Source: Breviolum minutum Mf 1.05b.01 (taxonomy: Eukaryota > Sar > Dinophyceae > Suessiales > Symbiodiniaceae). Taken from it: a DNA stretch of 64,000 nt. The stretch is taken from assembly GCA_000507305.1 (NCBI GenBank), contig DF239756.1, forward strand, positions 17,371 through 81,370, in the 5' to 3' direction. A model generated the notes under the pieces. The model worked only from the letters and a program-made list of their open reading frames with translations, was not told the DNA's origin and made no database searches. The position numbers and the translations under genes are program-made. Positions 37,950 through 49,946 of the stretch are shown here, one piece after another; within the stretch, counting starts at the first letter, position 1, and each line of letters begins with the position of its first letter.

Positions 37950-40900
37950 GTAGGAAAAGCACCTCCAAAAAAATCGCAGCGACAGTGAAGCTTTTCAGCA
38001 CCTCGTGGAGCTTGTCCCACAGGTCCCACCTCGTGGCCAAAAAAGACCACAGAGCCTGGATCACTCACGAGCATCTGCTGCCTAAGTGCCAGTGGAGTGG
38101 ATGGTGAAAAAGCTATGAAGACGTCCTGCAGTCAAAAAGAGGGCTGTGGAAACCTGTCTTATCCGAGCATACCCAGGCTATCCCGTGGAGTTTGGTGAGT
38201 GTACTAAGTTTAGGGATCATACATGCTAGGCAGCCTGTTTTGTTCACCAAAGCTCGCCCTCCTTGACATATTTGCAGAAATCTTCCCTCTAATGTTACAA
38301 GATTATGTATACTGTCGAAGTACCGATATCGTTTTTGGTGAGTTGATTTTCGTTTTGTCCGAGATCTGCAATCAAGTGATTTCCAGAGTCGACTCGAATA
38401 CCGAATACTGTTCAATACAGCGCCTAATTTTAATCACTGCTTATATGTATCATATGTAAATAATATATCGCTGCAGTCAACATTCACCAGAATCAGGCCC
38501 AAAGAGATTTAGCAAAGCATGCTTTTCTTCGAGTTCTGTTTTAACTATCACAACAAACACAATTCTGCCATTGATCCAGGTGAATTGTAAATCGAGAAAA
38601 CCACGTTCAACTTGGGCTGCTACCGATCTGGAGAATCGACCATCGGATTCACCTGCACAATCTCTGCCTGGCCCCGGACTTTTTGACTTGGCAACGGCAC
38701 AAAGTCTGTGGAGAGACTAGACTCTAGACACATCTGATGGTAGAAGGATTTTTGGAGGTGATTGTTCGACATCCACAAACTATTTGTGCATATTTTTGCA
38801 GTATGCCCCGTACACCGAGTCACACGGTTTCGGCAACATCAACAACGCACATTGGAAAAGCTTTATCTGGCCAAAACAGGTTCCTCAAACCTCAGAGCTT
38901 CACTGGGTCTGTAATATCATGGCTGGTCAACCTACCCCCGCCCCAACATGGCCCTTCTCAAAAATAAGTGTTTAATTTGGTCTTACTAAGAGAAACCAAT
39001 GGTTAATAAGCCCTTAATAAGGCCTTATTGCAGGGGGGTACGTCTGCGGGGGGGTAAGTTGACTTGCCATTGTAGTACTAAGCACACCTTCTATGATTTC
39101 CAAGACATTCTAACTAGCCCAGGTCAGATGCAAGGAAGCCAAGTGGAGACTTTGATGGAGAGCATCTTGATGTGGAAACACACTCGACACTGAACCCTCT
39201 CTTAGCAGCAACCAGCACAAAAAGATCACGAGAGAACCTGCAAATCGCTGAACGGATCAGCCAATTTGGCTGGTCCTGGAGTGGGAAGGGTGGATAGGGT
39301 GATACAATCATGACATCCATGTCACCAAGCCAAGAATGGTTGTGGGAAATTGTAACTATCCTTTGTTTGATGTACCTAGAATGTTGGTTCGCCTTTGAAG
39401 ACGTCTCCTAATTTCCATTGTGCAGTGATATCCAACAAGACACCATGGACATTCCGTATCTTGCTCTTCAGATTTGAACTCAGCTTGGACGCATTTCGAT
39501 TTTCGTATATTTTCCATACATTTCATTGGACGAAATGAGTCCTTCAAAGCTCAACTTGATCACAGAGCTAGGATCAGCTTCCTGAGCCAGGAAGGACCGT
39601 TACCAAAACAAACAGCAAAACAGCACAGGGGTTGCAGAACGGCATCCAGGAATGATCAGATACAGTGACCTTGCAAGAGTACAGCAGTTTCAAGCTGTTG
39701 CCCAAAACACTGGAGAAAAAAAAAAGGGCACTGGATAGCCTCGTTGTTTCTGAGTTCCTCAGACAATAAAATAATATCAAAGATCCATCAGAAATTGAAT
39801 GGGACCTTGCGAATGGACCCCTAAGTTGCTAGAGCTGTTAGATACTCAGGTTTTGGGGTCCGTTCAGTGAATGCTGTTGGAGATTTCTTGGAAAAGATGT
39901 AAACTATGTAAGCAACGTAAGGTACGTAAAATGAAGGATTTTCACACATCTATGTGTCTATGACCACCAACGGTTTGATGTTGCCTGGAGCCCGTCATTC
40001 GAGGCGAGGCTTATGTTGGGCGTCGTGAGGTACGTGAAGAAGGTCAAGGCCTCAAAAGATGAACTTGCTCGGTTGGATTCTGTGGCCCACATCTCAACAA
40101 AAGCCAGAAGATTTGACACCTTCAGCAAGTCCTCATGTACTGGCGCTATTGCAGCCTCTTCCCCTCTTTGCTATTGAGCCTCTAAGCAATACGAATAGAC
40201 CTGGGTTGGACTCTTTTTCAATATGATTTCAAAATCTTTTAGAACAAGTTAGCAAATGAAGAATCTAGATGAGCGGTCGGCAGAGAATCTTCACCGTGAG
40301 CTAAGACCAACATCCGTCAGAGTCACCATGCATTGCACCTTTAACGAGCTTTAACAAGTAACAAGCAAAATGATGCAAAATGACCAACCTTCAAAATGTG
40401 CGCAAAAGAAACATGCAAGATCAAGTCACCTCTTACTTAGCATTACTTAGCTGTGTCAAGCTCTGTTAAGCTTACAGCTTCACGTGTTTCACACCTCAGA
40501 AGGTTTTCTGCCTTGGGGACCCGAGCGACTCCCTCTTCAAATCGATTGGGCTCTGGCCAGGTTGCCTTATCAAAACATGCATAGAGCCCGAAGGGCCCAA
40601 GTCTTTTTTGCTGGTGTCAGCATTGAAATTAGAGGCCTGAATCCACCTCAAAACTCCACCGTTTCAAGTGATCCAAGTGACTGTGTCTATGACACCTTTC
40701 CCCAGCTCCAGGGTGTACAAATGCCCTGGAAGCAAGTTTGGAACCTCACACGACACCACTGGGCTGGGATTTGCGGGAGTTGCTTGTGTTACAGTGAGAC
40801 ATGGAAGACAGTACAGAGTCTATTCAACACACACGGACAATGAAATCATTTCAAGAAAGGATCGAAAAATATCATGAAGCATTACCAACCAGGTCACCTA

Positions 40901-43900
40901 AGAAAGAGAATCCCATGCAGCTTAGCTCATTTCTCCAGCAAAAAGAAAATCCCGGGAATCAGTTGGTCAGTGCAAAACTGGTCCGGCTAGACAGGAAGCA
41001 GAGATTTGTCAAGTTTGTCAGGATGCGACGCGATTCAACTGCATAAATTAATATAAATTAGGCAGTTGCCCGCTTAGGGGTGTGTAAAGCCGTCTCTACA
41101 TCCACATTCTCAGTGCCACAAAGCTAGGAATAGCAGCAACGACGGAGCAATGAATGAATCATGAATCATTATGTAAGAATATGTTAAAATGATGCGGCAT
41201 TCAAACTGCCTGGAAAAGTCCATACTTACAGGCTTTGAAATCATAGCATTCTTTCCTTGCATCGTAATGCAAAGTATTGCAGAAAAGAAAAGCTTCAAAG
41301 TGGATTTGCCGTGGTCCCCCGCTGCAGTGACCACCGAATCCTCTCAGACAAGGTCAAAAGTTGGTCAAAAAGTTCTCGAATAGCCTTGTTATCTTTTGTC
41401 CGTAAAAACTTGTTCAAGACTTCCTTGTTTCTTTGAACCAGCTCATATCTACTCAGAATCTACTCTGCTTGTGGTTTGGCACGTCGCAACTACGGGAGCC
41501 TCGATGATATACTAGAAATGTCAGGCAGCACCACCCAAGAAATTGGGAAGTGGCAGTGTGGATCACTGTCCCGCATCAGATGCTTCACCCAATGATAGGG
41601 CAGAAGCCCAATGTTACCCATGTCACCCTAGACCGTCCTCAACCTCGGTTCCTACAAACGCTGGCACCTGCGGAAACCCAGGTCGACACAAAGTATGAGC
41701 AACAAAAGCAATATTTAAACACTTGGAGGAAAGCATAGAGGGCAAACAATGAATGCGGAAGCAAATACTTGCCTCTGAATGAAAGCCCAGAAATCTGTCA
41801 CGGTTCGTTTGCTTTCCATGTCAATGAATGCCATATCAATTTAGCGCACCTCTTGTCTGATGCTTCCTGTCTCGGATGTGTAGAGGAACACGGCTGGTGC
41901 TGCTGCGGCACCTCAGTCCCGGCACGATGGCAGGAACCTAGCAACGCAACTGCATCGCAAGCATCCTATAGCCAAGGAAGTTGTAAAGATCCTGCTCAAC
42001 CAACAAGGTAGAAGATGCACAGAGTCCAAGACTAATTTTACATTGACATCACCCTGCTCTATAATGTGTCATCGGCAAGCTAAATTAGAGATGATATTTC
42101 CTCTCAATTGCTCTTAATGCTGCATCTCAAGACCTTCCTGCACGATGTATCGATGTGGCCTTGAGGATTCAAGGATCTGCAAAGTTTTATGTAACCACCG
42201 GCAAAGATGAATTGCTTTCCTGCTTCGAAAATTCGAAGACTAAATGTCAGAATATGTCAGAATATTCTGGGCTCTGCGACATCCACTTCCAATGACGGGT
42301 CAAAGGACCAAAACATAGTAGATGTCTATGGCCGCATGACAATATGTATTAGATAATCATTGAATCATATATGTATATCAAAGTCGCATAGTTGTCGAGT
42401 TATGTCATACATCTCTACTAGTACATTTACTGCAAATATATACTGGTATATATAGATACATCATTCACAGGTTCAGGGCGCCTGCTATCAGTGAAGGGTA
42501 AATCTCTGCTTTAAAGGGTTTATGCATGGAGCAAACAGCCAAAACAAAATATGAAAGATTATGAAAGTGTGCAAACACTATCATTGTTTCATCCATTTTC
42601 GCCATATCAATCAATCCATATATCCATATCATATTTTCACCAATCTAAAATAAGCCTGGGTCATGTGCCAAGAATGATATCACTTCCCGAAAGTTTGGTC
42701 CACCCTGGCGACCCCACCAAGTTCCAGAAGCACCTGGCACGACATATTTCTCGACATGTGACAATGGATTATCTGTCTGATAATATCATTTGTCAGTACG
42801 TATACCAAGTAACCATTCAGAAATTTCGTATGTTCAATTGTTTGGCTTTTCAAAGAAGTCGACAAAGCACTTTGCTCCAAAAATAGAAAAAAAAACATAA
42901 ACCCCGTGAGATGGGGTTCTTCGGTGTACGGAGAGCCCTTTTCAATCACGCCGGCAGGACAGGCTCCCGGAAGACAAAGCGAATATGCACGCTGCCGCGG
43001 TCCGCTGCGGGCAGTGCGACAGGAGAAATCTGCAGCCGGTGAAATTTTAAAAATGGAGACTTGCTTTGGAAATGTGTTTGTAAAAACTAAATGAGAATAC
43101 AAGATCTATGACTATGCAATCTTGATTGCACTCGGGAATCACTAACAATATTAAGCCTCAATGCAATGTGCGGTGGAAGTTCATGTGTCTCAAAGTTTGT
43201 GACCGGCTGTTCTTTGTCACCTCTGGCAATAGTCAGTTAGTTTCCATAGAAAACTTTGTTTCCCCTGCTTTCGGACTGAGAGATCAAGGATTCGTAGGTC
43301 CACAAGGGTTGCAACACTTTCATCTTGATTTCTGAACCTCCGTTGTTAGTTGAAAGATGTTGAAAGATGTTGAAAGATGTTGAAAGACTGAGAGTGACAC
43401 ACTTTTGAGATCTTTTGAGATCTTCTGAGACCCAAGCCAAGCCCTTAAACCTAGGCAGCGCTGGAGAATGGAGTGTAAAAGATCGCGCGACCAGCCATCC
43501 AAATATAGATCCAGCTCAAAGTGGAAGAAAGATGAAGAGAGCGGGCTAGAAGAATGAATGAATACAGAAATCTGTGAGTTGAGCTGTGAAGGGATGACAC
43601 GACCTTTATGCCTTGAGGTCCAAACCCCCACAAAGGTGGCTCTCCGTTGATGCGCTCTGCTGGAAGCCATGCACCACAACCTCAAGGGAGTTACACAAAA
43701 CAAAGGATCTGGGAAGAGCTCAAGGCTGGTCTGCTTAACACCATGATGTTGCTTGCCGTCCTTTGAGGCACCAACCGAACCCATCCGTCTCATTCCAAAT
43801 GGTGGAGCTGTTCACATCATCGGATTGACAGACCTTAGCACATCAAATCTTACAATAGGTGCGAGGTTATTTGAGATGCAAGGATTTCAGGCTGCAGGAG

Positions 43901-44330
43901 CACACGCCTTTTTGGGTTGCTTCCTGTAGGTGTGGGAACAGTCATGTGAAGGTGCCTTCAACAAGGGCCTGTGCAAACGAAGGTGCCTCTGTAATAATCT
44001 GAGATGAATCTAGTGCCATTCAACTTGGGTAATCGCAAAATCATCCCAGATTCTCAGTTGTACCAAAGTCTCCCCCTCACAGGTTGCCCTTTTAAAGGCT
44101 TGAAGGATCTTCATTGCCACATCTTGGGTCCACACGACCTCTACAGCCACAAGGACTGGGGCACTTCGATCCGGTGCCTTGAATACCACTCAAGTTTTGA
44201 TGCCAGTCACTGCCAATGATTGCCAACTACCTTTTCAACGAAAGGACATTGAAATCTTGCGCAATGATATTATACTGTATATAAAAATCCAATTCTATTT
44301 GTACATGTGTACTACAGTCACTGCAGGACA
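37950..44330. other. No confidently supported gene; scattered exon-like fragments
   Basis: Possible minus-strand exons include about 39650-39600 (YSCKVTVSDHSW, close to YKLTITDHSS at 37.8 kb), 41325-41235 (ending at a strong GTAAGT donor near 41233) and about 43571-43470 (QISVFIHSSSPLSSSFFHFE). They resemble the repeat module seen in neighbouring blocks, but frames are uncertain. Confidence 0.35.
43351..43388 (+). repeat. 10-bp tandem repeat TGAAAGATGT
   Basis: Three exact units and a fourth partial unit. Confidence 0.9.
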
Positions 44331-44335
44331 CACAC

Positions 44336-45780
44336 CTCCCTGAATCCGGAAACAGCAACAGCTGGAAGCTCCCTGGTGCCTCAGCTCGGACCTGTATGTT
44401 GTAGGCGAAGCGGCCGCTGCCATCAGCATCTGGGAGGTTCAAAGTGTTGCACATTTGTCTGGTTCAAGGATGCAGGTTCACAACAATCGTAGTCATCAGT
44501 CATGTCAAATGATGATCTGTGAAGGCAAAAGCAAGCAAACATTGCGAACTGTTTAGGCCTCATATTCTCCATCAGAGCCCTATATATGCTGAAACTGTCC
44601 TACAGTACAGTAGTCGAATTTTGCAAAAACAACTTGCGTGTTGATGGCAAAGGTAGTGACTCAAACCCTCTGCTGCAGCAACAGTATCTGAGCAGTTGAG
44701 GAGAGGGATGAGGCTGACATATGACTCAGTGAAGGAGAAAGTGGTGATGGATGTCAGCCGCCAGACATTTCAAGGCTTGACATAAAACCGCCATCTTTGC
44801 TGATTCGTACACAAATATTCCATGCTGGCTGGGTCCCCGGACAAACACTGGCAAAGCTTGCAACTACACCAGATTGAATCGACACCTTGGTTCTTCCAGC
44901 GCTCGTGCTGCTTAGTACAGGCTTCACCCACCGAGGAATCCCGACCCCAAATTTGCCGTCCAAGCGAATGAAGTATGGCCACTTCAGACGCCTTCCAGAC
45001 CACCTCTAACTACTTTAGCCGTTGCTGTGTCATGGGAACTCCAAGAGCCGGCAAGTGAATTGAAGGGCCATTGCAACATTTGTATGGGACTCTGGAACCT
45101 TGAGAAGAATTTGTCGATGTGAAATCGTTCCCTTTATTTAAGGAGTGGGCTGTAGATACCTTCTCACTGATATACAAATGATGCAACTTTGAAATTACCG
45201 AGTCGCCAAATCCATGGAATTCGTGTCTTGAGGACCCTCACGTTGTAGGAAAATCCAGGATCCAAGTCCTGGGGCGGATTGATGATCACCTGGCAGGGAC
45301 AACCAGGGATTTTCATGCATTACTCCCATCACCCAAGTTCTTTTCCCCAAATGTCAAGAGTTTCCCGTTTCCATGTGCTTGATCCGACCGGTATGCCAAA
45401 AGCCCTGTTGACCTTGTAGGTTTATTTACAATTCAAATAGTTCAAAATCAAGTGAAATCATATTAAATCATTCTGCCTTCAACCATTTGCACATATCACC
45501 GACAATCCTTCGAGGCCTTGCTTCCTACGAAGAGCATATCCTTCAACTGGATCGTGCGCTTCCTGAGCACCAAAAAATGCACGCTGTAAACGAGCGCAAA
45601 GGCATCTACTGGGCATGGATCATACCATGGTAGGCTGTAAAGCTGCCTAAAGGCTGAGACTCTCCAAGATTGGTCATCTGCTGTGTTCAGGTTTGCTTCT
45701 CTTGTCATTTTCAAAGTCTGAAATGAGCTCCATCTTGATCCAAGCTTCATGAGACACACATCTGTAGTAGTCCAGTTGCT
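44336..45780 (-). CDS. Exon-like blocks sharing a beta-strand repeat motif
   Basis: Block 45289-45199 (91 bp) lies between a CCTGCCAG acceptor and a GTAATT donor and encodes VIINPPQDLDPGFSYNVRVL. Block 44429-44336 (94 bp) lies between a CTCCCAG acceptor and a GTGTGT donor and encodes DADGSGRFAYNIQVRAEAPG. The two share a P-x-D...G-F-x-Y-N-[IV]-x-V pattern and nearly equal length, as expected of duplicated exons. Upstream, about 45718 to 45499, follows a CTCATTTCAG acceptor and encodes AFRQLYSLPWYDPCPVDAF then VHFLVLRKRTIQLKDMLFVG, ending near GTGATA. They may belong to the gene at 34.7-37.9 kb. Family unknown. Confidence 0.38.
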
Positions 45781-45849
45781 ACCTGAAGCTCCAAATGGAC
45801 TCTGGTGCATTCAAGTTTTGCAGTTTTGCAGGCCGTGCCTCTGGATGGT

Positions 45850-47400
45850 ATACACATATGCATGATCAATGATAATTATGCCTGTACCTAATGAAGATGG
45901 GTTGACTATACGATGAATACTTCTGAAACTTGAAAACTCCAATGATTTCACAAGAATTCACTTGTTGCAAGTTGGTTGCCAGAAGCAAGGACAATTATAT
46001 TGGAGAATGTCTCCGCTGATTGTGACAATCTAAATTGGGTAAGGGGCTTCGAATAAGTAACACCACATCGGTATACATTGAAAGCGGCAACGAGCACTAA
46101 ACGCCAGAAGCGAATTGCAGCTAGAGGAAAAAGGAGAGCATGCTAACGAAGGGCACTTGCTGCTGGTCAAGGGCAGGTAGAAGTATGAAGAGTCACATCA
46201 GGGTAAACAAGTGGGTTAAACAACATGGGTGATTTTTAATGCTTCTTTGGACGAATTCTAGCTTTCAAGACTGTAAATTGAAGTCACATTGCTGGATACA
46301 TGCTGGATACACAGAAGCTCTGAAAAATTGATGACTTTGTTGTCAAGGTATTCTTGTTTGCTTGTGTTATGGCCCCCAGTGCAGGCAGGGTTTACCCTGG
46401 ATTGGCGTGAATAGATCTCTAAACAAATCGGCACAACTGTGTCAAGTTCTTCATTGTATTGCTATCCTCCCCCAGAACGTGTTTGTGTCAACTCTCTCCA
46501 TCCCAACGGCTAATTTACAACCCTAAACAAATGTCGAAAGCCGCGTATCCGACCTGCATACTCCCAATGTCGACGGTAATGTCATTAACCGCATTTTTGA
46601 GGGAATGCTCAAGTAGCTGTTTTTACAACTTGCTGAAGCTGGAGGCAAAACTTCAATATGTCAACCCCTTGATGTGAAGGAATCATTCAGCTGAAGGACA
46701 GAATTCGATGACATTCTCCAAGTCTCCAGGACTCACCTGCGTGTGGCACTTGGAAAAGTTGGCAGTGAAAGCATACCATTTCAAAAAGGAAGCTTCTCCA
46801 TCAAACGCAGGACTAGCTAAGAGAATCTACAACCTGTCATCTCATACTTCTGTCGGGGACAATTTGACTCCACACATTGAAGATGCAACACAAGCTTCAG
46901 ACAAGCTGAGGAGACAACGTATCTATTGACTCACCCGAATATGTTTATATCAAAGCTGCTTTGCAGGATCATGCAACACTGCAATACTGCTTCACGCAGG
47001 CTGGATCTCAGGAAAACGATTGCACATCACCTTTCCTACAAGTTGACCACGGTGTTAGGCTCTCGGACATCAGATATGCCCAACTGCATTCTTCGGTTGC
47101 TCCAGTTAGAAAAACATAGAAACATTGCTGCAAAAATTTAGCAGACCTATTTGGGTCGATCCTTGGGATCACCTGAAACCTTGAGCGATATGCTACCCTT
47201 ACACAGAGAATGTACAAATGTCCACACCCAGGGTCCCGAACCTGTCCCGTGAAGTCCAAGACAACATTCTCATGCCTCAGTTTTCAGCAACGCAAACAAA
47301 CAGGCACTTTTCGTGCTTAAAAAACAAAGACTACAAAAGTTTATTTGGATAGAAGTTAGGGCGATCGTATGCTGCTATAGTGAATCAATATAATGTATGC
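45850..47400. other. No supportable gene
   Basis: Short open frames on both strands without motifs. An AT-rich microsatellite follows at 47405-47545. Confidence 0.5.
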
Positions 47401-47441
47401 TATGTGTATGTATGTATATATATATGGTCAGCGGCCCCCCC

Positions 47442-47464
47442 AGGCCCTACATTTTGTAGGGCCT
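47442..47464. other. Perfect 10-bp hairpin (AGGCCCTACA stem, 3-base loop)
   Basis: AGGCCCTACA-TTT-TGTAGGGCCT forms a perfect stem-loop, flanked by a C-run on the left and GGGG on the right that could extend the stem past a short bulge. It lies about 370 bp beyond the 3' end of the retrotransposon coding region, with AT microsatellites on both sides. It could be a structural end of the element or an unrelated palindrome. Confidence 0.6.
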
Positions 47465-47484
47465 AATGGGGACAAGCATATATG

Positions 47485-47545
47485 TACATATACATGCATA
47501 TATCTATATATATATATATATTTGTATATTTATACACACATATAT
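47485..47545. repeat. TA/TG-rich microsatellite
   Basis: Alternating TATATA and TGTATA tracts. Confidence 0.75.
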
Positions 47546-47837
47546 ATGTATATCATATAATTGTCTCACATCAGGCGGTCATTTTCAGCGGCAAACTCTA
47601 TAGTGTCAATCCCGCACGTCTCGGCCAGATGCTTTCCAAAAGAAATGGTGCCATGAAGCACCAAGGACTTTCAGCCCTTGTCACATTTGTTGGCATATGG
47701 CCTGATGTGACTTCCCAAATCAACTGACCCAAATCACCTGTTGTTCACTGGGTTGTGGGGGGGGGGGAAAACACAAAAAGCAACCAAACACAACACAACA
47801 ACAAAGGAAAGGGTGTGTGTGTGTGTAAATGCAGAAG

Positions 47838-48578
47838 CTACCATTGTATAGAGGAAGTCAAAGTTGAAGCAAGAAGGACATGTGCGAGACTGTGGCAAAG
47901 CAGTTTCGGGTATGGCTGAGCGATCCTCGTCCATGGTATATTTCCAGGACCACTGCCTGTAAGTTGAAAATGGCGTTCTTGGGTAGTACTACACATTCCA
48001 CGTGTTCCAGAACACTGTTTTTGAATACGCTCAACATCACTAGGACAAACATTGCCAACCATAAAGCGTGTCCTCTTCCTCCACTTTGCCCCGAAACGGC
48101 AAAAATCAGAGACTGCAATCTGCACATTATCCTGTTTCTCGAGGTCCAAAAGCTGTGGCAAAAACCAACACTTGCTGCTATGTGGATTTTCAAGCACCCA
48201 CGGCACTTTGTGCTGATCAAACAACTTGATGAGCTTGAAACAAGTGAGAAAACATTTGTTTCCAGCTTGGACCTTCTTGGCATCTGCTTCCGATATACCA
48301 TCGATGCCCCAGGGATATTGCCGATTGCGAATCACTGAAGTCCTATCTCGTGCACAGGAAAAGGATGAACATGGTGGAGCCATCATAGCTGCCAAAATTT
48401 TTCCTTTGCGAACATCTTCACATACTTTGAAAACAACACAAGGATTAGTGAGATCATGTTCATCACCCTTCAGCAGCTCCCATTCTCTGGCATTGAAGCC
48501 CATCTTACGAACTGCTTTTGAAACTCCACCATGACCAGAAAACAGGTCAGCGACATATCTCCCTTTAGGGCCTTTCAT
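47838..48578 (-). CDS. Retrotransposon-borne C5-type cytosine DNA methyltransferase domain
   Basis: Starting at the ATG at 48578, the product is 246 residues. Motif I is DLFSGHGG near the N-terminus (S-adenosylmethionine binding), motif IV is APPCSSFS with the catalytic cysteine, motif VI is VLENPHSSK (ENP in place of the usual ENV), and FGAKWRKRTRFMVGN fits motif VIII. Length and motif order match a compact C5 methyltransferase lacking a large target-recognition region. The same frame is open upstream to 50051, but the codons between about 49320 and 48578 are out of frame with the recombinase and are probably not translated as part of this protein. The start was chosen because it overlaps the recombinase stop as ATGA. 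It may methylate the element or its target; that is inference. Cytosine methyltransferases captured by retroelements have been reported in dinoflagellates. Confidence 0.82.
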   Translation of the reverse strand: MKGPKGRYVADLFSGHGGVSKAVRKMGFNAREWELLKGDEHDLTNPCVVFKVCEDVRKGKILAAMMAPPCSSFSCARDRTSVIRNRQYPWGIDGISEADAKKVQAGNKCFLTCFKLIKLFDQHKVPWVLENPHSSKCWFLPQLLDLEKQDNVQIAVSDFCRFGAKWRKRTRFMVGNVCPSDVERIQKQCSGTRGMCSTTQERHFQLTGSGPGNIPWTRIAQPYPKLLCHSLAHVLLASTLTSSIQW

Positions 48579-49946
48579 GGCAGGGAGATGTTTGGGAATG
48601 GCTGGCCGAGGATAATTTCGGCAATGTGCTTTTCTGCTGCCTTGCAAGTTAGCTGGACTGCTGATGGCAGTTTCTGCCAAGTCGCCGCTAGCCTTCCAGC
48701 TTTCTCGTAGCGAGCAACGCTTTGCCTTGCCAGCCATCCTCCTCTCTTCCTGACCTCTTCCTGGGTTCGTGAATTTGCAGCACGGTCTATTGATGGGCCC
48801 GAATGACGAGCCTGATATGGGACAGCATCCACCTTCAGCTCCAAACAGCATTGATGAAAGACTGATAGATATTGGGGGTAGTTGAAGTTCCACACGTTCT
48901 CCAACTTGTCGCCCTTGCTCAGCTCTTCCAGAAGAGGGCTGAGGAATGCCAACCAGCTCGAATCCAGCAAGATCGAGTCGTCCTTCGTTCCAGTCTTGCT
49001 GATGTCTGAAGTCTCGTTGAGGCTGGTCACAACAGCCCAATACTTTGTGATTCCAGATGTTGGTCGGACTAATCCTAGCTTCTTCAGGTTGATCAATGCA
49101 CTTGGTCGGTGGTAGCTGCTGACCTGGACAAGGTTGAAGATCGCCATCTGAAGGTGACCCGCTGCTACCATCCGCCAAGATATGGCGCACCAGATTGCCA
49201 GGGGAAGTGCCAATCGCGACCTTGACGGGCATAGTCGACGCCATCCCTTCAGACACCTCCAAGCGCGGGGGACCTTGAGGTGTCCCAAACGGCCATACTC
49301 CGGCCTCTGATCCATCAAAGCCGCCAGAGCTGCCCTCCCCTTTCATGAAGCGCTCGTTGAAAAACATCACCAAAGCCAGGTCCATATCCACATCCTGATC
49401 CGTGGCCAGGCGATGTCTCCTCACAAAACCCATGAAGTCTGCTAGACGGCTCGTGTAATGAATCCTCACACGCTCCGTGACCGCAGCATTCTCCAAAGGG
49501 CTGAGCTTGTCCTTCACATCCTCCATCTTGTAGTCCACCAATGCTTTCAAGCCTCCTTTTTTCCTGCTTTGCAAGCCACGATGCCTGCCTCCTTTTTTCT
49601 CGGCCTTGAACTCGGACGAAGTGCTGTTTTCGTCTGAGCTGCAGTATGTCTCTACCACAGGATCCTTTGCTATCATCCGAGTCTCCGCCAACAACTTCTT
49701 GAGCTCCACTTGCGTTTCTGGCAACCGGGGTGTCTTCACCGGCTTCTGCTGCAACCGCTTCTGCAGGTTTGAAGACGGATCCAGAAACCTCGCCTTCTTG
49801 ATCTGTTTGTGGTCTGAATCGGCTATGGTCTCCCGATCCAGAAGCAACTCCCTTTTCCTTGAGCTTTGACTTCCAGTCTTGAGAGTTCCACTTTGGTCCA
49901 GACAACTGCTGCTGCTGCTTAGCTGCCGCACCCGCTTTGGGCTCAT
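48575..49946 (-). CDS. Tyrosine recombinase, split over two reading frames
   Basis: The N-terminal part begins at the ATG at 49946 (MSPKRVRQLSSSSS) with a basic, serine-rich region. A helical core-binding-like segment follows, IHYTSRLADFMGFVRRH, to FFNERFMKGEG near 49340. The catalytic part continues in the +1 frame from about 49335: RAWRCLKGWRRLCPSRSR, YHRPSAL (first arginine, near 49100), YQARHSGPS (48803-48808 encode the RH pair), RKRGGW and RYEK, whose tyrosine at 48709-48707 is the expected nucleophile. The usual histidine before the second arginine appears as tyrosine. The stop at 48575 overlaps the methyltransferase ATG. The frame change near 49320-49340 is either a programmed +1 shift, a mutation that breaks the gene, or an assembly error; the sequence alone cannot say. 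Confidence 0.8.
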
